Positions 39,612 to 48,004 of a stretch of 64,000 nucleotides of DNA are shown here, one piece after another. Both the position numbers and the translations under genes were made by a program. Position 1 is the first letter of the stretch. Every line of letters starts with the position of its first letter. A model generated the notes under the pieces. That model did no database searches. It was not told the DNA's origin and was given only the letters and a program-made list of their open reading frames with translations. The stretch lies in assembly GCF_003008515.1 (NCBI RefSeq), contig NZ_CP027668.1:3079001-3143000 (forward strand), in the 5' to 3' direction. This DNA comes from Phreatobacter cathodiphilus. Its GTDB lineage: Bacteria > Pseudomonadota > Alphaproteobacteria > Rhizobiales > Phreatobacteraceae.

Positions 39612-40604
39612 ATGCTGACACGCCGCACCTTCGTGTCCACCGCCGGCGCCCTCGTCGCCGGCCCCGCCGTTCTCGGCCGCCCTGCAGCCGCCCAGGCCAC
39701 CGTCACCCTGCGATCGACCGACATCCACCCCGACGGCTATCCCACCATCGAGGCCGTCAAGTTCATGGGCCAGCTCCTCGAGCAGCGCACCAACGGCCGC
39801 ATCAAGATCAACGTCTTCCACTCCGCCCAGCTCGGCCAGGAGAAGGACACGATCGACCAGACCCGGTTCGGCGTCATCGACATGAACCGCATCAACATGG
39901 CGCCGTTCAACAACCTGATCGCCTCCACCAACATCCCCTCGCTGCCCTTCATCTTCCGCTCCGTCGCCCATATGCGGAAGGTGATGGACGGCGCGGTGGG
40001 CGACCAGATCCTCGGCGACTTCACCGCCCACGGCCTCGTCGGCCTCGCCTTCTACGATTCCGGCTCGCGCTCCTTCTACAATTCGAAGCGCGCCATCACG
40101 ACGCCGGCGGACATGCGCGGCATGAAGATCCGCGTCCAGCAGTCGGACATGTTCGTCGCCCTCGTCCAGGCGCTCGGCGCCAACGCAACGCCGATGCCCT
40201 TCGGCGAGGTCTTCACCAGCCTGCAGACCGGCGTCATCGACGGCGCCGAGAACAACTGGCCGAGCTATGAATCGACCCGCCACTTCGAGGTCGCCAAGTA
40301 CTACTCGCTCACCGAGCACTCGCTGAGCCCGGAGGTGCTGGTCATGTCGAAGCGCTCCTTCGACAAGTTCAACGCCGCCGACCAGGCGCTGGTCCGCGCC
40401 GCCGCCAAGGAGTCGGTGGCGAAGATGCGCGAGCTGTGGGACGCCCGCGAGAAGGCCTCGGAGGCGAAGGTCCGCGCCGGCGGCGCCGTCATCAATACGG
40501 TCGAGAAGCAGCCGTTCATCGACGCGATGAAGCCGGTCTACGACCGTTTCGTCACCGACGCCAAGATGAAGGAACTGGTGGCGCGCATCCAGGCCGTGAC
40601 CTGA
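39612..40604 (+). CDS. TRAP transporter substrate-binding protein (DctP family)
   Basis: A 330-residue periplasmic binding protein. It has a twin-arginine-like signal (MLTRRTFVSTAGALVAG, cleavage near AAAQA). The DctP fold is marked by IHPDGYPTIEAVKFMGQLLE, RIKINVFHSAQLGQEKDTID and the conserved arginine segment RGMKIRVQQSDMFVAL, whose Arg grips the ligand carboxylate. GAENNWPSYES is typical of sugar-acid binders. A GGGAGGA site precedes the ATG. Its neighbours kduI, kdgF and a kinase point to a uronate or unsaturated uronate as ligand. A strong hairpin follows the stop. Confidence 0.93.
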   Translation: MLTRRTFVSTAGALVAGPAVLGRPAAAQATVTLRSTDIHPDGYPTIEAVKFMGQLLEQRTNGRIKINVFHSAQLGQEKDTIDQTRFGVIDMNRINMAPFNNLIASTNIPSLPFIFRSVAHMRKVMDGAVGDQILGDFTAHGLVGLAFYDSGSRSFYNSKRAITTPADMRGMKIRVQQSDMFVALVQALGANATPMPFGEVFTSLQTGVIDGAENNWPSYESTRHFEVAKYYSLTEHSLSPEVLVMSKRSFDKFNAADQALVRAAAKESVAKMRELWDAREKASEAKVRAGGAVINTVEKQPFIDAMKPVYDRFVTDAKMKELVARIQAVT

Positions 40605-40624
40605 CCTCGCCGACCCGCGACCAG

Positions 40625-40647
40625 GCCCGCCGCCCCGCGCGGCGGGC
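40625..40647 (+). promoter_or_regulatory. Intercistronic hairpin between TRAP binding protein and permease genes
   Basis: GCCCGCCGC (40625-40633) pairs perfectly with GCGGCGGGC (40639-40647) around a 5-base loop, 20 bases after the stop of the binding-protein gene. No T-run follows. It is likely to raise binding-protein mRNA relative to the downstream permease genes. Confidence 0.6.
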
Positions 40648-40682
40648 GCCCTCCTGATCCCTCTCAGGCGAAAGCCTTGTCG

Positions 40683-41210
40683 ATGCACGCCCTCGTCGTC
40701 CGCATGCGGCCGGTCACGGCCGCTCTCAGCCGCCTCTCGCTCCTCATCGCCGGGGCGGGGCTGGTGGCCATGACCGTCCTCGTCTTCTGGAGCATTTTCG
40801 GGCGCTACGTCCTCAACGACACGCCCACCTGGACCGAGCCCGCCGTGCTCCTGCTGATGAGCTGGTTCATTCTGCTCGGCTCGGCCACCGGCGTGCGCGA
40901 GCGCGGCCACATCGGCTTCGAGATCGGCCTTGCCGCCTCGCCGCCGCCGCTGCGCTTCCTCCTGAAGATCGTCACGGAAATCCTGCTCATCGGCTTCGGG
41001 CTGGCCATGTTCGGCTATGGCGCCCAACTCGCCGCCGGGACCTGGAGCGCCATGACGCCGATGATCGGCATCAGTCAGGGCTGGGACTACGTGCCCATTG
41101 CCGCCGGCGGCGCCCTCATCGCGCTGTTTTCGCTCGAACGGCTCCTGATGGTCCTCGTCGGCACCGATGAGATGGCGCTGCCCATCGCCCGCGGCCCCGA
41201 AGAGATTTGA
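40683..41210 (+). CDS. TRAP transporter small permease (DctQ family)
   Basis: A 175-residue four-span membrane protein. The first span, LSLLIAGAGLVAMTVLVFWS, is followed by IFGRYVLNDTPTWTEPAVLL, a DctQ signature, and the RERGHIGFEIGL loop. It forms a complex with the large permease. The start is taken at ATG 40683; a TTG two codons earlier is possible. Its stop overlaps a TTG in frame with the next gene. Confidence 0.92.
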   Translation: MHALVVRMRPVTAALSRLSLLIAGAGLVAMTVLVFWSIFGRYVLNDTPTWTEPAVLLLMSWFILLGSATGVRERGHIGFEIGLAASPPPLRFLLKIVTEILLIGFGLAMFGYGAQLAAGTWSAMTPMIGISQGWDYVPIAAGGALIALFSLERLLMVLVGTDEMALPIARGPEEI

Positions 41211-41227
41211 GCGGAAGCACCCCTGCC

Positions 41228-42508
41228 ATGGAACTCGCCATTCTCTTCGGCACATTCGCGCTGCTGCTCCTCATCGGCATGCCGATCGCCTTCTGCCTGG
41301 GCGTCGCCTCGCTGGCCACGGTCCTGTGGATGGACGTGCCGCCGCTGGTGATCTTCCAGCAGATGAACTCGGGCATGAACGCCTTCGCCATGATGGCGAT
41401 CCCCTTCTTCATCTATTCCGGCGACCTGATGATCCGCGGCGGCATCGCCGAGCGGCTGATCGCCTTCGCCGCCTCGCTGGTCGGCCACCTGCGCGGCGGC
41501 CTCGGCCAGGTCAACGTGCTGACCTCCACCATGTTCGGCGGCATTTCAGGGTCGGCGGTGGCCGATGCCTCGGCGGTGGGCGGGTTGATGATCCCGCAGA
41601 TGGTCAAGCGCGGCTATGACGCCGACTACGCGGTCAACGTCACCGCCAACGCGGCGATCATCGCGCTGCTGATCCCGCCGTCCCACAACATGATCATCTA
41701 TTCGCTGGCGGCGGGCGGAAACCTCTCCATCGCCGACCTCTTCACCGCAGGCATCGTCCCCGGCCTGATGCTCGCCGGCGCGCTGATGATCGCCGCCTAT
41801 GTCGTCGCCCGCCGGCGCGGCTATCCCACCGGAACCTTCCCCGGCTGGGCGAGCGTCGCCCGCGCCCTGGTGGTCGCGGCGCCTGGCCTCGTCCTCATCG
41901 CCATCATCTTCGGCGGCGTGCGCTCGGGCATCTTCACGGCGACCGAGAGCTCCTGCGTTGCCGTGGTCTATGCCCTCTTCGTCACCGTCTTCGTCTATCG
42001 CCAGCTTAGCTGGACCGACTTCGTCGAGGCGACGCTGGGCGCCGTGCGCACCACGGCCATGGTGCTGCTCGTCATCGGCACGGCGGCGGCCTTCGGCTGG
42101 CTCATGGCCTTCCTCCAGGTGCCGGCACAGACCGTCGCCTTCATGAAGAGCATCACCGACGACCCCGTGATGATGCTGCTGCTGATCAACGTCGTCCTTC
42201 TCTTCCTCGGCACCTTCATGGACATGGCGCCGATGATCATCATCCTAACCCCCATCCTCCTGCCCGTGGTGAAGGCCTTCGGCGTCGACCCGATCCATTT
42301 CGGTGTCATCCTCATCCTGAATGCCGGGATCGGGCTCAATACGCCGCCGGTCGGGTCCGTCCAGTTCGTCGCCTGCGCCATCGGCAAGGTGTCGATCGGC
42401 GAGAGCATGAAGACCATCTGGCCCTTCTACGGCGCCTCCGTGCTCGTCCTGCTGCTGGTCACCTACGTGCCCGCCTTCTCGCTCTGGCTTCCCGCCCTCT
42501 TCCGCTGA
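41228..42508 (+). CDS. TRAP transporter large permease (DctM family)
   Basis: A 426-residue permease with about 12 hydrophobic segments, the ion-coupled transport subunit. GGISGSAVADASAVGGLMIPQM and INVVLLFLGTFMDMAPMIIILTPI carry the conserved DctM small-residue/Asp motifs for Na+ and substrate. ILNAGIGLNTPPVG near the C-terminus is also diagnostic. The ATG at 41228 is preferred to TTG 41207, which would add MSGSTPA and overlap the upstream stop. Confidence 0.93.
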   Translation: MELAILFGTFALLLLIGMPIAFCLGVASLATVLWMDVPPLVIFQQMNSGMNAFAMMAIPFFIYSGDLMIRGGIAERLIAFAASLVGHLRGGLGQVNVLTSTMFGGISGSAVADASAVGGLMIPQMVKRGYDADYAVNVTANAAIIALLIPPSHNMIIYSLAAGGNLSIADLFTAGIVPGLMLAGALMIAAYVVARRRGYPTGTFPGWASVARALVVAAPGLVLIAIIFGGVRSGIFTATESSCVAVVYALFVTVFVYRQLSWTDFVEATLGAVRTTAMVLLVIGTAAAFGWLMAFLQVPAQTVAFMKSITDDPVMMLLLINVVLLFLGTFMDMAPMIIILTPILLPVVKAFGVDPIHFGVILILNAGIGLNTPPVGSVQFVACAIGKVSIGESMKTIWPFYGASVLVLLLVTYVPAFSLWLPALFR

Positions 42509-42529
42509 CCGTCCGCCGAAAGGTTCGCC

Positions 42530-43366
42530 ATGTCCCTCGCCGTCCGCCAGGCCTCCCACCCTGAAGCCGCCAGGCACTACGACACCGCCGCGCTGCGCGC
42601 CCATTTCCTCGTCGAGACCCTGTTCCGGCCGGACGCGGTCGAGCTCACCTACAGCCATGTCGATCGCATCGTCGTCGGAGGCGCCATGCCCGTCGCGGGC
42701 CCGCTCGCCCTCGAGACCCACAAGGCGCTGGGCCAGGCGACTTTCCTCGCCCGGCGTGAACTCGGCGTCTGCAACGTCGGCGGCCGCGGCCGCGTCGTCT
42801 GCGACGGCGAGGCCTTCGACCTCGCGCCGCGCGACATGCTCTATGTCGCCATGGGGACCGGCGACGTCCGCTTCGAATCCGCCGACGCCGCTGAGCCGGC
42901 AAAGTTCTACCTGTTTTCGACCCCCGCCCATGCCCGGCACCGGACCGTCCTGGTGCGGGAGGCCGACGCCAATGCCCTCGAACTGGGCGGCCAGGAGCAG
43001 GCCAACACCCGCACCCTCAGGCAGTACATCATCCCCGGCCGCGTCGAGTCGTGCCAGCTCGTCATGGGCCTGACGACGCTGAAGCCCGGCAACGTCTGGA
43101 ACACCATGCCGAGCCACGTCCACGACAGGCGCTGCGAGGCCTATCTCTATTTCGGGCTCGGCACCGACGCCCGCGTCGTCCACCTCATGGGCGAACCGGA
43201 GGAGACGCGCCATCTTGTGGTGGCGAACGAGCAGGCGATCATCTCGCCGCCCTGGTCGATCCATTCCGGCTGCGGCACCTCGGCCTATTCCTTCATCTGG
43301 GCCATGGGCGGCGACAACCAGGATTTCACCGACATGGACATGGTGCCGATGGGGGTGCTGCGATGA
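42530..43366 (+). CDS. kduI: 5-dehydro-4-deoxy-D-glucuronate isomerase KduI
   Basis: A 278-residue cupin enzyme, the same length as E. coli KduI. It converts 5-keto-4-deoxyuronate (DKI) to 2,5-diketo-3-deoxygluconate. The zinc ligands known from E. coli are at the same positions here: H196 and H198 in PSHVHDRR, E203 in RCEAYLYF and H245 in PWSIHSGCG. It is placed behind a TRAP importer and in ATGA overlap with kdgF. KduD, the next enzyme, is not in the window. Confidence 0.96.
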   Translation: MSLAVRQASHPEAARHYDTAALRAHFLVETLFRPDAVELTYSHVDRIVVGGAMPVAGPLALETHKALGQATFLARRELGVCNVGGRGRVVCDGEAFDLAPRDMLYVAMGTGDVRFESADAAEPAKFYLFSTPAHARHRTVLVREADANALELGGQEQANTRTLRQYIIPGRVESCQLVMGLTTLKPGNVWNTMPSHVHDRRCEAYLYFGLGTDARVVHLMGEPEETRHLVVANEQAIISPPWSIHSGCGTSAYSFIWAMGGDNQDFTDMDMVPMGVLR

Positions 43367-43701
43367 GCCGGGGAACGGACATCTTCGTCCACGACGCCGA
43401 GTCACCCTGGACCGATCTCGGCGGCGGCGTGAAGCGCAAGATCCTGACCTATGACGCCGGCGTCATGATGGTCCGCGTCGTCTTCGAGGCGGGCGCCGTC
43501 GGCGCCCCCCATCACCACCCGCACATCCAGTGCACGCTGGTCGCCAGCGGCCGCTTCGCGGTGACCATCGGCGAGCGCACCGCGACCCTCTCCGCCGGCG
43601 ACAGCTTCATTGTGCCGACGGATGTCGTCCATTCCGTCGTCGCCCTGGAGGCGGGAGAGCTCGTCGATACCTTCACGCCGCTGCGGGAGGACTTCCTCTA
43701 G
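43363..43701 (+). CDS. kdgF: Cupin protein KdgF (unsaturated uronate linearising enzyme)
   Basis: A 112-residue single-domain cupin. The metal-binding first motif is APHHHPHIQCTLVASGRF, with His residues at 50-52 and Q56; the second motif is SFIVPTDVVHSVVALEAGE. Length and neighbourhood match KdgF, which turns 4,5-unsaturated galacturonate or mannuronate into the linear ketouronate used by KduI. The ATG at 43363 overlaps the kduI stop, so both proteins are made together. Catalysis of this step would make the TRAP ligand an unsaturated monosaccharide, which is inference. Confidence 0.88.
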   Translation: MSRGTDIFVHDAESPWTDLGGGVKRKILTYDAGVMMVRVVFEAGAVGAPHHHPHIQCTLVASGRFAVTIGERTATLSAGDSFIVPTDVVHSVVALEAGELVDTFTPLREDFL

Positions 43702-43806
43702 GAGGCTCGCCTCACCGATGGGCTGCATCCCGCGCGAAACCGGCAGGGGGTCTCCAGGGTTGGTCCCCGACCACAGATTGGCCGGAAAGCGCTGGGACGA
43801 TCAGGA

Positions 43807-44694
43807 ATGGAAGCACTCTTCATCGGACAGACCTATATCGACGTCACGCTTCTGGCGGACACCATTCCCACCGGCGACGACAAGGTGGTCGCGAAGGACT
43901 ATTCGGTCTCCTTCGGCGGCAATGCCGTCACCGCCGCCTTCGCCTGCGCCAAGCTGGGGGTGAAGCCGGATCTCCTCACCTCCCACGCCAACGACTGGCT
44001 CGGCCGGATGTTCTCCGACATGGCCGCGCGCTACGAGGTGAACCTGCATCCCCGGCCGGTGAAGCGCTCCTCGCTCTCCTTCGTCATCCCCAACAACGGC
44101 AAGCGTGCGATCGTCCGCGCCCGCGACGACGCCTATCTACACCCCTATCCGACGCTCTATCTCGACGGCTGCCGGCTGCTCCATCTCGACGGCCACCAGC
44201 CGGACGCCGCCATCGCCTATGCGAAGGCCTGCCGCGAGAAGGGCATCCTCACCTCGCTCGACGGCGGCGGCCTGCGCTCCAACACCCGCGAACTGCTCGA
44301 GTTCATCGACGTCGCCGTGGTCGCCGAACGCCTCTGCGAGCAAATGGAGCTCACCCCTAGCGAGATGCTCACCTATCTGAACTCCCGCGGCTGCCGGATC
44401 GGCGCCGTCACGCTCGGCGAGCGAGGCATGGTCTGGATCGACGCCAAGGGCGAGAAGCGGGAGATGCCGGCGCTGAAGGTGCCGCGCGCCAAGGTGGTCG
44501 ACACCAACGGCGCCGGCGACATTTTCCATGGCGCCTACTGCTATGCCTATCTCGCCGATCCAGAGGGCGCCTGGGAGGAGCATTTCCGCTTCGCGCGGGC
44601 GGCCTCCGCCCATTCCATCCAGCATCTCGGCAACGAGGCGAGCCTGCCTTCGCTCGCCGACATCAAAGCCATGCGGGCCGCGGCGGGGGAATGA
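43807..44694 (+). CDS. PfkB-family sugar kinase, possible 2-keto-3-deoxygluconate kinase
   Basis: A 295-residue ribokinase-fold enzyme. The N-terminal glycine-rich substrate motif is DYSVSFGGNAVTAAFACAKL. The C-terminal ATP/anion-hole motif is VVDTNGAGDIFHGAYCYAYL, with the catalytic Asp in GAGD. It is 105 bases after kdgF in the same direction. In uronate pathways the kinase phosphorylates 2-keto-3-deoxygluconate to KDPG, so that is the best candidate reaction, but PfkB substrate choice cannot be read from the sequence. Confidence 0.85.
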   Translation: MEALFIGQTYIDVTLLADTIPTGDDKVVAKDYSVSFGGNAVTAAFACAKLGVKPDLLTSHANDWLGRMFSDMAARYEVNLHPRPVKRSSLSFVIPNNGKRAIVRARDDAYLHPYPTLYLDGCRLLHLDGHQPDAAIAYAKACREKGILTSLDGGGLRSNTRELLEFIDVAVVAERLCEQMELTPSEMLTYLNSRGCRIGAVTLGERGMVWIDAKGEKREMPALKVPRAKVVDTNGAGDIFHGAYCYAYLADPEGAWEEHFRFARAASAHSIQHLGNEASLPSLADIKAMRAAAGE

Positions 44695-44710
44695 CCGCGG
44701 CCGCGCCCCC

Positions 44711-47700
44711 TCATTCCGCCGCCAGCGGCAGGGCGGGCGACGATGGTGTCGCGGCGTCGACTACCGCCGCTTCCTCCGGACCTGGCTTCCTGACCCGGAA
44801 CCACAGCGCGTAGAGCGCCGGCAGGAACAGGATGGTGAGCAGAGTGGCCGCGAAGAGGCCGCCGCCGATGGTGATCGCCATGGGCCCCCAGAACAGCGAG
44901 CGCGCCAGCGGCACCATGGCCAGGATCGCCGCCATGGCGGTGAGCACGACCGGGCGCGAGCGGTGGACGGTCGCCTCGATGATGGCGTCATAGAGCGACA
45001 GGCCCGCCTCGCGGTTCTCGTCGATCTGCTGCACCAGGATGACCGTGTTGCGCATGATCATGCCGGCGAGCGCGATGAGGCCGAGCAGGGCGACGAAGCC
45101 GAAGGGCGCGTTGAGCAGGTTGAGGGCGAGCGAGGCGCCGATGAGGCCCAGCGGCGCCGTGGAGAAGACCAGCAGCAGCCGCGAGAAGGACTGGAGCTGG
45201 ATCATCAGCACGGTCAGCATGCCCAGCGCCATGACGGGGTAGAGGGCGGCGAGCGAGGAGTTGGCCCTGCCCGATTCCTCCACCGAACCGCCAACCTCGA
45301 TGCGCAGGCCGGGCGGCAGCGAGGCCTTGAGCTCCTTCAGCGACTCCTCGACCTGGCCGGACACAACCGCCGGCTGGATACCGTCGGCGACGTCGGCACG
45401 GACGGTGATCGACAGTTCGCGGTTGCGCCGCCAGAGGATCGGATCCTCCTCGTGGAACTCCATGCGGGCGACCTGGGCGAGCGGCACCGGCACGCCGCTG
45501 CGGGCGATGATGGTGAGATCGCCGATGCGGCCGAGGTCGACGCGCTCGCTCGGCACGGCGCGGGCGACGATCTCCACCTTTTCGGTGCGGTCGCGCATGG
45601 TCGTCACGGTGACGCCGGAGAGGAGCGTCTGCAGCGTCTGCGCGACGTCCTGGACGTTGAGACCGAGCGAGCGGGCGCGATCCTGGTCGACCACGAGGCG
45701 GACGGAGGGCGACTGCTCGTTCCAGTCGAGATGGGGGTCGCGGGTGTTGCTGTTGGCGCGCATGATCTCGCGCACCTTCACCGCGAGGTCGCGGACCGCC
45801 TGCGGCTCGTTGCCGACGACCCGGAACTGCACCGGGAAGCCGACCGGCGGGCCAAAGCTGAAGCGGTCGATGCGCACCCGCGCCTCCGACAGGGCGCCAT
45901 CCGCCACCGCCTTCTCGAGCCGTGCCTTCACCCGCTCGCGAGCTTCCAGGCTCTTCGTCATGATGACGATCTGCGAGAAGGACTCATCCGGGAGCTGCGG
46001 ATTCAGGCCGAGCCAGAAGCGCGGGCTGCCCTGACCGACATAGGTCGTGTAGGTGCGGATGTCGTCGTCGCCCTTCAGCAGGGCCTCGGCGCGCTTGGCC
46101 GTATCCAGCGACGCGGTGATCGAAGAGCCCTGCGGCTGGCGCATCTCGAAGAAGAGCTCCAGACGGCCGGAGATCGGGAAGAACTGCTGCTGCACGCGGG
46201 TGAAGGCGACCACCGAGCCGGCGAAGATCGCGATGGTGGTGACGACGACGACGATCTTGTGGTCCACCGACCAGCGCACGGCGCGGCGCAGCATCTGGTA
46301 GGTCGGGGTGTTGTAGAGGGCGTGTGCGTCGGTGTGGTCCGGCTTCGGCGGGATCGGCTTGCCGCGCTTCTCGGCGCGCTTCACCGCCCGCTGATACTTG
46401 CGTTCCTCGATGGCGCGGAAATCGGGCAGCAGGACGTAGCCGAGATAGGGCGTGAACAGCACGGCGACGAACCAAGAGACGATCAGCGCCATCCCGACCA
46501 CCCAGAAGATGGAGCCGGCATATTCACCCGTCGCCGAATTGGCCAGGCCCACGGGCAGGAAACCGATGGCGGTGACGAGGGTGCCGGTGAGCATCGGGAA
46601 GGCGGTCGAGGTCCAGGCGTAGGCCGCCGCGGAGATGCGATCCCAGCCCTGCTCCATTTTCACCACCATCATCTCGACCGCGATGATGGCGTCGTCGACC
46701 AGCAGGCCGAGCGCGATGATCAGCGCGCCCAGGGAGATTCGGTGCAGGTCGATGCCGATCAGGTACATCAGGGTGAAGACGACGGCGAGCACCAGCGGCA
46801 CCGACAGCGCGACGATGACGCCGGTGCGCAGGCCGAGAGAGACGAAGGACACGAACAGGACGATGACCAGGGCCTCGACGAACGAGGTCTTGAACTCGGA
46901 CACCGCCTCGCGCACCACATGCGGCTGGTCGGCGATCTGACCCATTTCGATACCGACCGGCAGCTGTCCGCGGAAGGCTTCGCGCGCCTTTTCCAGTTCC
47001 TCGCCGAGGGCGGTGATGTTGGCGCCCTTCTGCATCACGATGCCGACGAGCACCGACTGCTGACCCTCCTGGCGGATCAGATAGGTGGGCGGGTCGACAT
47101 AGCCGCGGGAGATCGTGGCGATGTCGCCGAGCCGGAAGATGCGGCCGTTGACGTCGACGGGGATCGCGGCGACCGCCTCGACCCCGTCGAGGGCGCCGGT
47201 GACGCGCAGCGGAATCCGGGCGGAGCCGGTGTCGATGGTACCGGCGGGGGTGACGGCGTTCTGCTTCTGCAGGCTTTCGAAGATGGTGGAGGAAGAGACG
47301 CCGAGGGTGGCGAGCTTGGCGTGGCTGAACTCGACGAAGATGCGCTCGTCCTGGGCGCCGTAGATGTTGACCTTGGTGACGTTGGGCACGCGCAGCATGT
47401 GGCTCTTCAGCCGCTCGGCGATGGCCTTCAGGTCGGCATAGGAGGCCCCGTCGCCGGTCAGCGTGTAGAGCACGGAATCGACGTCGCCGAACTCGTCGTT
47501 GACGGCCGGGCCGACGACGCCGCTCGGCAGGTCGGACTGCAGGTCGTCGAGCTTCTTGCGCACCTGGTAGAAGAGCTGCGGCACGTCGCGCGGCGGCGTG
47601 TTGTCGCGGAAGGTCATCTGGATCGCGGCGAAGCCGGACTTGGTATAGGTCTGCGCCCGGTCGAAATAGGGCAGCTCCTGCAGCTTCTTCTCGATCCGCT

Positions 47701-47932
47701 CGGCCACCTGGTCCTGTATCTCGCGGGCGGTGGCGCCCGGCCAGGCGACGGTGATCGTCACCACCTTGATGGTGAAGGAGGGATCCTCCGCTTGTCCCAG
47801 CCGCATGTAGGAGATCACGCCGCTCGCGATGAGGACGAGGATGGCGAAGAGCACCAGCGAGCGGTGGGTCACGGCCCAGTAGGACCAGTTTCCCTTCGTC
47901 AGATGCGGATCATGGCTGTCGTGGGCGGACAT
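44711..47932 (-). CDS. RND-family efflux pump, inner-membrane transporter
   Basis: A 1073-residue proton-driven RND pump with 12 spans in two homologous halves. The first span after residue 20 is followed by a periplasmic porter domain. The proton-relay Asp pair lies in ALIIALGLLVDDAIIAVEMM of TM4. RLGQAEDPSFTIKVVTITVAWPG and related segments resemble the VexF/TriC-like hydrophobe pumps. It works with the adaptor encoded upstream; no outer-membrane channel gene is in the operon, so it must borrow TolC elsewhere. The substrate is unknown. It is convergent with the PfkB kinase, 16 bases away. Confidence 0.95.
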   Translation of the reverse strand: MSAHDSHDPHLTKGNWSYWAVTHRSLVLFAILVLIASGVISYMRLGQAEDPSFTIKVVTITVAWPGATAREIQDQVAERIEKKLQELPYFDRAQTYTKSGFAAIQMTFRDNTPPRDVPQLFYQVRKKLDDLQSDLPSGVVGPAVNDEFGDVDSVLYTLTGDGASYADLKAIAERLKSHMLRVPNVTKVNIYGAQDERIFVEFSHAKLATLGVSSSTIFESLQKQNAVTPAGTIDTGSARIPLRVTGALDGVEAVAAIPVDVNGRIFRLGDIATISRGYVDPPTYLIRQEGQQSVLVGIVMQKGANITALGEELEKAREAFRGQLPVGIEMGQIADQPHVVREAVSEFKTSFVEALVIVLFVSFVSLGLRTGVIVALSVPLVLAVVFTLMYLIGIDLHRISLGALIIALGLLVDDAIIAVEMMVVKMEQGWDRISAAAYAWTSTAFPMLTGTLVTAIGFLPVGLANSATGEYAGSIFWVVGMALIVSWFVAVLFTPYLGYVLLPDFRAIEERKYQRAVKRAEKRGKPIPPKPDHTDAHALYNTPTYQMLRRAVRWSVDHKIVVVVTTIAIFAGSVVAFTRVQQQFFPISGRLELFFEMRQPQGSSITASLDTAKRAEALLKGDDDIRTYTTYVGQGSPRFWLGLNPQLPDESFSQIVIMTKSLEARERVKARLEKAVADGALSEARVRIDRFSFGPPVGFPVQFRVVGNEPQAVRDLAVKVREIMRANSNTRDPHLDWNEQSPSVRLVVDQDRARSLGLNVQDVAQTLQTLLSGVTVTTMRDRTEKVEIVARAVPSERVDLGRIGDLTIIARSGVPVPLAQVARMEFHEEDPILWRRNRELSITVRADVADGIQPAVVSGQVEESLKELKASLPPGLRIEVGGSVEESGRANSSLAALYPVMALGMLTVLMIQLQSFSRLLLVFSTAPLGLIGASLALNLLNAPFGFVALLGLIALAGMIMRNTVILVQQIDENREAGLSLYDAIIEATVHRSRPVVLTAMAAILAMVPLARSLFWGPMAITIGGGLFAATLLTILFLPALYALWFRVRKPGPEEAAVVDAATPSSPALPLAAE

Positions 47933-47975
47933 GGGTGGTCGCTCCGCTCGGGAGGGTCGGGTCGAGTGATGATGC

Positions 47976-47995
47976 CGGGCGGGCGGGCGGGCGGG
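47976..47995. repeat. Five CGGG tetranucleotide repeats between the adaptor and pump genes
   Basis: CGGG is repeated exactly five times in the 72-base gap between the adaptor stop and the pump start. The run could slip during replication, and the G-rich strand (four or more GGG tracts) could form a G-quadruplex. It lies upstream of the pump ribosome site when read on the minus strand as CCCG repeats. Confidence 0.7.
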
Positions 47996-48004
47996 TCTCG
48001 GGGC

